Origin: Picocystis sp. L7 | Lineage: Eukaryota; Chlorophyta; Picocystophyceae; Picocystales; Picocystaceae | NCBI GenBank assembly: GCA_020975725.1 | Contig: QXJR01000018.1 | Location: 186,001 to 250,000, forward strand | Reading direction: 5' to 3' | DNA length: 64,000 bases | Shown here: positions 30,351 to 38,164 of the stretch, piece after piece | How positions within the stretch are numbered: position 1 is the first letter of the stretch | Layout of the letters: each line of letters starts with the position of its first letter | Notes under the pieces: model-generated | Databases searched by the model: none | The model's input: only the letters and a program-made list of their open reading frames with translations | What the model was told of the DNA's origin: nothing | Translations under genes and position numbers: made by a program

Positions 30351-31067
30351 CTACACTTGCATGGCTTCAGCGTCGTTGTTCTCTGGTGGTGGTGCTGCAG
30401 CGTACATGGTCGTGTTGTTTTTGTCTTCTTCTACATCGTCAAACGAGATGGGGAACTTGGTGACCCTTGGCTTGTCTGCCAGTATTGATCTCTGTATTTT
30501 TTCGATTTCCGGTACTTGCGGGGGTTCCTGCTGTAATTGTTCGTCTACGTACTCGTTGTTTACGTAGTATCCTACCCTGATAAATTCCTTCCCGCGATAT
30601 GCACATGTCAACAGTATGACGGTCACTCCCGTGATGTCCATGGGTGGAATCTTCGTCCAGTCCGGAGGATTGGCTTGGAACACGAAACGGTAGGATCCGA
30701 CTCCCACTGGTCCGACGAGCACGCTATCGAGGACCTGATCGTATTGTTCGTCCTCGGCCGATCCTACATACACGATTTTCCACTCGAGGTCTTGGTTTTC
30801 CCGCGGCGGGAAAAGGACCGGGACGTCTCCTCGTCAGTCTTGGAGCTTCCTTCTTCGGCATGCTTCGGCCTCGTTTTTCTCTCCTTTCGGATCCTTCCAA
30901 GTTCCGCTCGGATCCACGTTCGCTTCTCACGTGCGCCATTCGGGTTCCGTTTTCTCACCGTCTTGGAGTGCGTACAGGCACTCGTACGAGATCTCGAACT
31001 GGAAGGGGTGGGTGTACGGCGCCGGGTTCCCCAGCACGGACACTTGCGTCACGTTGATGGCGCTCAT
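30351..31067 (-). CDS. ASF1: Histone chaperone ASF1
   Basis: Proposed exons, in transcript order, are 31067-30959 and 30790-30351 (182 aa), with a 168-bp intron (GTGAGAAAA...ACCAAG). The splice restores [13 protein letters not shown] across the junction, exactly the family sequence. Exon 1 reads [16 protein letters not shown], the invariant ASF1 start; exon 2 contains [31 protein letters not shown] and [15 protein letters not shown]1 binds the histone H3-H4 dimer and hands it to CAF-1 or HIRA during nucleosome assembly in the nucleus. The C-terminal tail is short and acidic. It is divergent from the hydrolase gene across a promoter holding a 52-bp minisatellite. Confidence 0.95.
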
Positions 31068-31628
31068 CTCTCTTCCTTGCGTTCCCACGCCACGTGGGAA
31101 GTGGAACGCGCCCAAACGAACGCGTACAAGAACGGATCCGGATGGGCAATGGCCACCACGAGAAGGATGGGATGGCGGGACGTGTGGATGAAAGGAGCCT
31201 TCCCTTTCCTTCCCTTCTATCTGCCACCCCCAAGGGGGGACGATCCCGGTCTCTTTCCCATCCAGACCCGAACCCTCCCCCGAGGTCCATGGAAAGATCG
31301 CAGAGACCGTCGGTCCATGCGATCCGAACACCGTCCTCCGGGAAACAACGGGGTCCGCGTTCACAACGGGTTCACAACCGTCGTTGGCGGGGAAAGAAGG
31401 AGGGGTCCGCGTTCACAACGGGTTCACAACCGTCGTTGGCGGGGAAAGAAGGAGGGGTCCGCGTTCACAATGGATTCACAACCGTCGTTGGCGGGGAAAG
31501 AAGGAGGGGTCCGCGTTCACAACGGATTCACAACCGTCGTTGGCGGGGAAAGAAGGAGGGGTCCGCGTTCACAACGGATTCACAACCGTCGTTGGCGGGG
31601 AAAGGAGTGTCGGAGCGCATCCGACGGG
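31068..31628. other. divergent ASF1/hydrolase promoter
   Basis: A 561-bp region with no gene. The right half (31352-31606) is a 52-bp tandem repeat, listed separately. The long frames crossing it in all three phases are produced by the repeat length not being a multiple of three. Confidence 0.6.
31352..31606 (+). repeat. 52-bp minisatellite, about five copies
   Basis: Unit starts (ggtccgcgttcacaac) fall at 31352, 31404, 31456, 31508 and 31560, an exact 52-bp period. Copies differ at only one or two bases (acgggttc, atggattc, acggattc variants). The last copy is truncated 23 bp before the hydrolase ATG. Confidence 0.95.
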
Positions 31629-32462
31629 ATGGAAGGCGCGTCGACCACGACACAGCGACCGATGGGAACCCAATTGCGCACCGCGGTACTGTTCCTGGCG
31701 TTCCCGATGCTGGTGGTGGTGCTGCTCTACGCCGGCGCGTACGGAGGGAACCAGCAAGTCAAGCCTGTGGTGAAACTCGAACAGGACGCCTGGGACGCGA
31801 GGTATCCCGAACCAGTGGTCGTCCAAGCCAAAGGGAAGCACAGCGCGACGGTCATCTTCTGCCATGGACTGGGTGGTAAAGGAAAGGCCTATGCGTCCAA
31901 ATTCGATGCCCTCGGAGATGGAATGGCGCACGTCAAGTTCGTGTTTCCGAATGCACCGGTGCAGCCCATCACCAGAGCAGGAGGGAAGCGATTGCCCGCC
32001 TGGTTCGACATGGTGGGGAAAGCAGACAGAAGGGAAGAACCAGGTCTAGGAAAAACTAGCATTCAAGACTCGCAGAAGCACTTGGAACGTCTCATTGGAC
32101 GAGAAAGGGCCGCAGGGATCCCCGCGAACCGCATCGTGATCGCAGGCATCAGCCAAGGAGCCGCACTCTCTCTGTATACGGGCATCAACCTCGCAGTGCC
32201 CGTGGCTGGCGTGGTCTCCTTGAGTGGATACATCCCTCGATTCAACCAGACAACCGTGCAGAACACCAGCAGCAAATACTTGCTTTGTCACGGCAAGGCA
32301 GACAGCATGATCTCCCCGAAGATGAGCCAGCTGGTGTACCAGCTCTTGCAATCCTCCGGTGCCTCCGTGGAGCTGAAGCTGTACGAAGGGCTCCAGCACA
32401 CCACCAATGCCCAGGAGCTGAAAGACGTGCAGTCTTTTCTCCTCCAGTGCTTGCCAGCATAA
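31629..32462 (+). CDS. Acyl-protein thioesterase-like hydrolase with N-terminal membrane anchor
   Basis: The gene encodes 277 residues from the first in-frame ATG (31629), or 266 from ATG 31662. An N-terminal hydrophobic run (LFLAFPMLVVVLLYAGAYGG) reads as a signal anchor. The alpha/beta-hydrolase body matches the phospholipase/carboxylesterase family: VIFCHGLGGKGKAY, FPNAPVQPIT, the nucleophile elbow GISQGAALS, CHGKADSMI with the catalytic Asp, and a His in GLQHTTN. Cytosolic APT1/2 relatives remove palmitate from proteins or deacylate lysolipids. The anchor makes this a likely membrane or luminal form, which is unusual for the family. The substrate cannot be told. Confidence 0.85.
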   Translation: MEGASTTTQRPMGTQLRTAVLFLAFPMLVVVLLYAGAYGGNQQVKPVVKLEQDAWDARYPEPVVVQAKGKHSATVIFCHGLGGKGKAYASKFDALGDGMAHVKFVFPNAPVQPITRAGGKRLPAWFDMVGKADRREEPGLGKTSIQDSQKHLERLIGRERAAGIPANRIVIAGISQGAALSLYTGINLAVPVAGVVSLSGYIPRFNQTTVQNTSSKYLLCHGKADSMISPKMSQLVYQLLQSSGASVELKLYEGLQHTTNAQELKDVQSFLLQCLPA

Positions 32463-32690
32463 CTTCCATCCATCCTTCCTTGGTCCCTGTACCTCGTTCT
32501 TACTCCATCCTTCCCTTTCGAGGACCGCAAAGACCGTCGGTCTCTGACACGTGTGGGTGACAGTTGTTGCGCCACGTTCGAAAGGTCGCACTTGTCGTCT
32601 GGCGCACTGGGACTGCGTCGAAAGCGCCTACGCCTGGTGCGGCTGAGCACGTCTCGAAGCACGTGTGTCGACGGTTCCGACGAGGTAGGG

Positions 32691-32939
32691 ATGGAACCGC
32701 ACCCGCCACACGCGCTGCACATCGCACCTGGACCGGACGAACACATCTGCGGACAAACGTGCCACATCGTGCACGTCATGGGAAACCTCTACCAGTGCAC
32801 CAGCAGCGGACAGTGTCACGTGTGCGACCGCGGATGCCAGCAACGTGTCGTGTACAGTCCGAACGAGACCATCTGTCGACTCAGCCGAAGGGTCTTCAGG
32901 AACGACGAGCTCGTGGGAGTTGCACCGCCGGATTGGTAA
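32691..32939 (+). CDS. Small Cys/His-rich protein, probable zinc binder
   Basis: The gene encodes 82 residues from the only in-frame ATG; an upstream extension would need GTG. It has a dense metal-ligand pattern: HICGQTCHIVHVMGNLYQC, then SGQCHVCDRGCQQR, then a final ETICRLSRRVF. The spacing YxC-x2-SGxxHxCDxxC resembles short zinc modules in small algal proteins, but I cannot name the family. It lies in the 720-bp gap between the hydrolase and the convergent FAD enzyme. Whether it has a further upstream exon is unclear. Confidence 0.5.
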   Translation: MEPHPPHALHIAPGPDEHICGQTCHIVHVMGNLYQCTSSGQCHVCDRGCQQRVVYSPNETICRLSRRVFRNDELVGVAPPDW

Positions 32940-33186
32940 GGACCAGCGCTCTTCGCACCACGAATCCGACGTGGAAAACACGTGGTTCACACCGACTGAC
33001 GATCGGATGCGAGAAGGATCAACCGCAAACGCGACTCCATGGAACGAGGGTTCGGCCTACCAGAACACATCGATCTGGAGGCACACCCTTCCAAGCGCCT
33101 GCACCAATGAACAAAGACAAGCTTGCGTACAGTTGACCGGCCGTGTGATTGCCGCCGGGTGAGTTCCGAAACAAAGCCGCCTGTTG

Positions 33187-34512
33187 TTACAGTGAAATTT
33201 GGGGAAGAACGCCACAATCGTACATGGTGTGGTCCAGGAAGTGATCGGGCTTGAACGCCGTGGATACAATGAAGTCTCTTGCCATTGTAACGGGTTTCGA
33301 GGGCAGCTGCAGCAGGGCTCCGAACACGCGAGAACGCAAGGTTAAGTAGGCCGCACGTCCCATGCGCTCTTTTTCGTAGGATCGCAACGCATCGATGGTA
33401 GTGGGGCCAGCACGAGAGCCACTCAGCATTCTACCAAGAACCACCGCATCCTCGAGTGCACAACATCCTCCTTGACCCAAGTTGGGCGTCATCGGGTGTG
33501 CTGCATCGCCAGCCAGTGATATGTATCGCCTGCCCCATTGAACCTTGAAAGGGGGCAATTGCAACCGATCCCCGATTTTTGAACGAACGATGTTTTCTTC
33601 GGGTGTGTTGCGGACAACTTCCGCAACATCAAACCCCCAATCTGAAACGAAGCGAAGGGCATCGGCCTTCCTTTCTTTGGGCGACATACGTGGCATCTCA
33701 TCAGGCCAGTTGAAGCATACAAACCAGTACACCTCTTCCCTGTTCATTGGGTACATGCCAAACCTGGTTCCCGAAGCCCCTCCTACATGCCACACCTGAT
33801 AGACTGCCCGCTCGAAAGGAATTCCTCCGTCGAATTTGGCCACTCCTCTGTATGCTTGATAGCCCGAGTACATAGCAGGAGGGAGCCCCAGGGACTTGGC
33901 AACATTGGACCGCACGCCATCACATCCAATGACTGCTCTGCAAGGAAACGATCGTCCATCCTCCAATTCAACCAATGCACCATTCTCTGCGTTCACGGCA
34001 CCCTTCACCGGACAAGAATATTGGAACATCCCTTCAGGCATATCCTTCTGCAGCAGTTGCAAGAGCTTGGCGCGTCTCACTCCTCTAAATTCGTGCGGCC
34101 CACCGTCGCATTCCTTGAGTTCAAACTCCTTCAGTATTCTCCCATTCTGATTGCAGAGTTTGAAGCGTTCGAGATTCTCGTACTCTGTCCGGAGTTCGTC
34201 CCCAACCCCTAGCGCATCCAAGGCTCGAAACGCATTCACCCACAAGGCAATGGCGGTACCTTCTCTGCGGCTCTCATCTTCTCCTCTTTCCAGGACGACG
34301 GATGGTATTCCCACCATGTTCAGTGCTCTTGCTGACGCCATCCCAGCGATTCCTGCACCGCAAATCACCACTGTATCCTCGTTCACGTTCGTCACCTTCC
34401 CGACGTCTCGACTGGCCCAGGTTCTTTCCTTCCTTCCACGCACATGTCGCGTTGAGCTCGTCCATCCCGCTTCCACGCCCACTGGGACCTTCTTCCACGT
34501 CGCATTGGCCAT
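33187..34512 (-). CDS. FAD-dependent monooxygenase (zeaxanthin epoxidase / salicylate hydroxylase-like)
   Basis: The gene encodes 441 residues, intronless, from ATG 34512. The Rossmann FAD motif VVICGAGIAGMASARAL lies near residues 43-60, followed by LERGEDE. The second FAD block, GDAAHPMTPNLGQGGCCALEDA, lies near 333-355, and the intermediate CDGVRSNVAKSLGL is also typical. These define class A flavin monooxygenases, which use NAD(P)H and O2 to hydroxylate or epoxidise substrates. A basic N-terminus could be a plastid signal. It lacks the FHA domain of true plant zeaxanthin epoxidase, so it is a relative of unknown substrate. It is divergent from the next gene. Confidence 0.82.
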   Translation of the reverse strand: MANATWKKVPVGVEAGWTSSTRHVRGRKERTWASRDVGKVTNVNEDTVVICGAGIAGMASARALNMVGIPSVVLERGEDESRREGTAIALWVNAFRALDALGVGDELRTEYENLERFKLCNQNGRILKEFELKECDGGPHEFRGVRRAKLLQLLQKDMPEGMFQYSCPVKGAVNAENGALVELEDGRSFPCRAVIGCDGVRSNVAKSLGLPPAMYSGYQAYRGVAKFDGGIPFERAVYQVWHVGGASGTRFGMYPMNREEVYWFVCFNWPDEMPRMSPKERKADALRFVSDWGFDVAEVVRNTPEENIVRSKIGDRLQLPPFKVQWGRRYISLAGDAAHPMTPNLGQGGCCALEDAVVLGRMLSGSRAGPTTIDALRSYEKERMGRAAYLTLRSRVFGALLQLPSKPVTMARDFIVSTAFKPDHFLDHTMYDCGVLPQISL

Positions 34513-35391
34513 TCTAGTTCCCAAAAAGACGCTTTGGACGTCGATGTGCGCGGTTTCGGGACGGCGAAACCGCGCCACGTGGACGGTCCTCGTGTGCCTC
34601 CACTGCCATCCCCTAGGAGAGTTTCTTCTCCATTCCCAGCCATGGAGAATTTCACCTCTTAGGATATAGGATGGAGTTGGGGGTCCCATGGAAGGGAAGC
34701 ACGAACCGTGAAAAGTGTGGTCGATCGTGAAGGAAAGTGGAAGAAAATAAGGGGCGCATGATTGGGAACGGAGGGGTAGGTTGTTGATGGCGGAGGGAGC
34801 AGTTGCGGTGCATCGGATACCGGCTTGGTAGGATTGCCAGTAGGAGCCTTTCCTGCGAACGGTGCTTTCCACGGCCATCCACGCACGTCCATGTCTTCTT
34901 TCAAGGCCCGCATCCGTCCGTCTTTTGCCGAGCCACGACATGCCCGTCTTCGTTGTCTCCCTATACCGCTCCTTGGTCCTACGATATACAACCTCCCCTT
35001 GTGTTTGTGTGTTTGCATTTCCTCGGTGCAAGGGTCCATGGATCGAGAAGAAACTCCCTTGGGTTCGTGGCCCGTGGCTTCGCTTCTGAAATCCCTCCCA
35101 TTTGGTTCGTTTCGAGTGAAGAAAAAACCGCCACGCTTGGGACCAGCTGGTAAGCTTGCACCACCACCGCTTGCTGGGCGCTCGAAGGAGGTTGAACAGG
35201 CGTGCAAAGGAAGGCCATGGACGTCTCTCCCCTCCAGTCCTTCGACCTGTCGGGAAGAGAAAGCTCCGGGTAGGTTGCGACACCGAAGCAAGGCAAGGAA
35301 AGGTCTAATCTCGGACAGAGAAGTACCACCTTCGACGACGTGGAAGACTGACGCCATGAAAATGCATTTGTGACGAAGAGGAAAAGTCAAC
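34513..35391. promoter_or_regulatory. divergent promoter with two opposed GAGTTTCTTCTC motifs
   Basis: An 879-bp gene-free region. gagtttcttctc lies at 34619-34630, near the FAD gene. The 19-mer gagaagaaactcccttggg at 35045-35063 is the exact reverse complement of 26020-26038 in the SEC10/DEG15 promoter. No gene or RNA was recognised. Confidence 0.5.
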
Positions 35392-36483
35392 ATGGGCTCA
35401 CCACCATCCTCCCACCTGGCCAGCCTCTTCAAACAAGGAATGACGCCGCTGAGCGAAGAAGCAGCACGTCGGTCGCTGTCTTACGGGTCCGTCCCCGTGC
35501 ACAAGGAAACTGCAGATGGTACTTCCGCCAGAAAACAAGGCGTGCGCGAAGAAAAGACGAACGGAAACGAAGGAAAATATGGCGCTTCGGCGGGTCCACT
35601 GAACGCTCCCTTCCTTGATCTTGCTTCACCTGCCTCCGGGAGCACGGGCGCTGATGATGCGGCAGCTCCAGAAGTGGATGGAGTGGTGCCCAAAGGAGTG
35701 GACTCCGTCTCCTATCTCTGCGGGGAGAGATCCGCACTCCTGCGGGCGTTCAAGCAAGTGATTCCACACCAACAAACTCTTGGCGCCTTGCAAACTTCGT
35801 TGGATGAACTCAAGGGGAATCTGAAGCAAGAAACCCACAATTGGAGGTCATTAGAGGCACGCACGGAAAAGTTAGAATACAATGCATCGTCGCTGCAAGG
35901 TAATATCTCATATGTGGAAAAGGTCCAAATTCCCAAGCTCCAACAGGCCATTTCAGAACTGCAGGGTGTTTCTGGTATTGAAGGTACTTTGATCAGGGAT
36001 TTGAAGGAACTGCTGCGAGACAGACCGACGAACGTTCCAGCAAGTCAAGTTTCCTCAAGTTTTGGTTATATGGGTGGGGTAATGGGGTCTACTTTGGGCA
36101 GCGTTTTCCGTCCAGTAGCTCGCCAAATCGCACATGGAGATGAATTTGTTATTGCACTAGCACGAAAAATACTATACGGGACAGAGAGCACGCTACAAAG
36201 CATCGAGCAGAGTCCCATCAAGGCAAGAACCAGGAAGCTCATTTCAACTCTTCTTTTGCTCAGCGCCATTGAAGCTTCGTGGAAAATGCAGCTTCTGGCT
36301 TCGAACAAGTTGCCTAAGGGAATCCAGCGCTTTATGAAGCCCATTTCTTACGGGATAAAGACATCAAGATTCTGCCTGTGGTCATCTGCTTTTGTGCTGG
36401 GTGTTGTCAACCTGCGGGAGTTCTGCTCCACGATTGCATCCCGTGCAGTGAATTTCGGGGAAGAAGAAGACCTGCTTGATTAG
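35392..36483 (+). CDS. Unrecognised coiled-coil protein
   Basis: The gene encodes 363 residues, intronless, with ATG at 35392. The first ~100 residues are low complexity. A coiled coil follows (about 130-195; LQTSLDELKGNLKQETHNW, TEKLEYNASSLQGNIS). The C-terminal third is compact and moderately hydrophobic (KLISTLLLLSAIEASWKMQLLA, CLWSSAFVLGVVNL) and may contact membranes. I recognise no family. Its stop lies 46 bp from that of the convergent PRCC-like gene. Confidence 0.6.
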   Translation: MGSPPSSHLASLFKQGMTPLSEEAARRSLSYGSVPVHKETADGTSARKQGVREEKTNGNEGKYGASAGPLNAPFLDLASPASGSTGADDAAAPEVDGVVPKGVDSVSYLCGERSALLRAFKQVIPHQQTLGALQTSLDELKGNLKQETHNWRSLEARTEKLEYNASSLQGNISYVEKVQIPKLQQAISELQGVSGIEGTLIRDLKELLRDRPTNVPASQVSSSFGYMGGVMGSTLGSVFRPVARQIAHGDEFVIALARKILYGTESTLQSIEQSPIKARTRKLISTLLLLSAIEASWKMQLLASNKLPKGIQRFMKPISYGIKTSRFCLWSSAFVLGVVNLREFCSTIASRAVNFGEEEDLLD

Positions 36484-36529
36484 CTGCTATGAATGCGTTC
36501 GTTTCTGTGTATTTATTACTCCATCCTCC

Positions 36530-37456
36530 TCACCAGCCATATTTCGCCTGTGTTTCTTTTCTCGTTTTCATTCCCTGTGCTCTGTTCTCCTTGATCGAGA
36601 GCTCCCGTTGCTTTGCTTCGTAGTAAAGTGAGGTAATTTGGTGTTTCCTTTTCGTCGTTTGCTCGGGACGTGGTGCCCCACGCATGACACTCAATCCTGG
36701 TGCTGCTGCCTTGGATTCGGTTGGATTGTGCCCGATGATGGGTTTGCTGGTAAGTTCAGCTTGTTTGATCTCAACTATGTTGGGGGCCTCCTGGACAAAC
36801 GTCCCTTTCCTTTTCCTGTTCATTTTCCTGTGCTCGGCTGTGATGAGGGACGTCAAAACCTCGCTTTCTGACTTGCGCGGCCCAGCTTCGGGATCAATCG
36901 TATCCTGAGTCGGCGCAACGGTGGGTCCTTCCACAGGACTGTCGGCATCAACTCTGTACAGAGAAGAGGCATGGTATGACTTCGTACATGGAGCGTCCAC
37001 CTCCTTTTCGTCACGCTCAGTGTGTTCAGCTTCGTTCGATGTCCTTGGGGTTTGCGAGAGCGTACTTCTGGAGCCGTGGAACGTTTGTTTGGGCGGAGGA
37101 AGCGTTGCCAAGAAGTCTAGACCAGTTTTGGGCTCGGTTGCTGCGGGAAACAGCGGTCCTGAGTGCTGCAAACGAACGCCTACGTCAGCATGGTGATCAG
37201 AATCATCCTTCGGAAACCGAATCGTCGCAGATGCACGCACCGTTTGAACCCGAACCTCTGATTCTTTCGGTGGGACGATCGGTCGTCCGACCTTCACCAC
37301 GCGTTTGGGTTCGGCGTGTGTCGTCTCCTGTTGCACCTGCATCCTTCTTCGACCGTCTCCTGGTTCTTCTTCCGATGCCTTACCGTTCGCATCGTCCGCC
37401 TTCGCAAGCTCTTCCTCGTCGGAAGAACCATAGCCGCCTGCGAGAAGCGCTTCCAT
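36530..37456 (-). CDS. PRCC-like nuclear protein
   Basis: The gene encodes 308 residues from ATG 37456; a longer frame would require GTG. It starts MEALLAGGYGSSDEEEL, like the short acidic YxSSDEE start of PRCC proteins. It ends in the conserved tail KRKHQITSLYYEAKQREL...RKETQAKYGW, which closely matches the human PRCC C-terminus (KRKHQLTYLIHQAKERELEL, ending AKYGF). The middle is Pro/Ser-rich and disordered. PRCC associates with spliceosomal proteins and in animals with MAD2B. It stands convergent with the unknown coiled-coil gene, and a retrotransposon begins 236 bp upstream of its start codon. Confidence 0.8.
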   Translation of the reverse strand: MEALLAGGYGSSDEEELAKADDANGKASEEEPGDGRRRMQVQQETTHAEPKRVVKVGRPIVPPKESEVRVQTVRASATIRFPKDDSDHHADVGVRLQHSGPLFPAATEPKTGLDFLATLPPPKQTFHGSRSTLSQTPRTSNEAEHTERDEKEVDAPCTKSYHASSLYRVDADSPVEGPTVAPTQDTIDPEAGPRKSESEVLTSLITAEHRKMNRKRKGTFVQEAPNIVEIKQAELTSKPIIGHNPTESKAAAPGLSVMRGAPRPEQTTKRKHQITSLYYEAKQRELSIKENRAQGMKTRKETQAKYGW

Positions 37457-37687
37457 CGTGTCGAGGACGTCGGGTCCGCTTCTTCGCACCACTAGTTTCC
37501 CGTCGGGACCGTGATCTTCCCCCTTTCAAGCCTTGGGAGGTCCCTTTCAAGGGCTCCGTACAACCGACGAAAGAGACCGGTCTGTCCTCCTTCTCCCCCA
37601 TTCATCGAGATCTTTCTCTCCTCTCGATTCATGTCTCGATATGTCTCGAAGATCTCGATGACCCGGTCGAACCCCACTCGGTGTAGA

Positions 37688-37692
37688 CACGT
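37688..37692. repeat. 5-bp target-site duplication, left copy
   Basis: CACGT immediately before the 5' LTR is repeated at 45147-45151 after the 3' LTR. This is the footprint of integrase-mediated insertion and fixes both element ends. Confidence 0.9.
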
Positions 37693-38128
37693 TGTGACGC
37701 CCCGTGCCTCGTCACAATATTAACTTTGGTATAAACACGCTGTGTCTCGGTGAAGACCCTACAGACCGGACAGAATCGCAGGGTCTCTACCAGGTCCCTT
37801 ATGGACAGGGTCCCCCCGTAGTCAATCGGTCAACGATTCGACTTCCGACAGCCCCTATATATGGCACACGCTGTGTTGTAATAGATCAGATCCCTTTTGA
37901 CTTGACTAGCCGTGCACCTCTTGACACCTTCGCTAGCCACAAGTCCGGATCATCAACAACACGTTCCAACTCTCGCTCTTGGAAGAAGACATCTACCTCC
38001 AGCAACCCCGCAAGTCACCGTTGCTCTTCGAAGCCAAAGTTCAAGCAGATTCCAAGAAGGCCCTCCAAGAACCCCTTTGTGGACCCACTTAAGTGTTATT
38101 CTGTGTTAACATAGTGGGCAGCACCACA
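37693..38128 (+). repeat. 5' LTR (436 bp)
   Basis: It starts TGTGACGCC and ends ACCACA, so it has TG...CA ends. A TATA box (tatatat, 37856-37862) supports a promoter about 160 bp in. The first 24 bp contain a 7-bp inverted repeat, TGTGACG...CGTCACA. I saw no differences from the 3' LTR. Confidence 0.95.
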
Positions 38129-38164
38129 ATTAGAAACTGAATACAAGTTTGGAAATCTATAACA

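Noticed and set aside
30537-31628. Long plus-strand frames upstream of the hydrolase
   Set aside because: They run antisense through ASF1 and then through the 52-bp repeat, which stays open in every phase.
33187-34512. Calling the FAD enzyme zeaxanthin epoxidase
   Set aside because: The FAD motifs fit the superfamily, but the C-terminal FHA domain of plant zeaxanthin epoxidase is absent.
37704-38114. 136-codon frame in the LTR, repeated identically at 44722-45132
   Set aside because: It lies entirely inside each LTR and overlaps the TATA and transcript start; no protein family signal, so it is part of the repeat.
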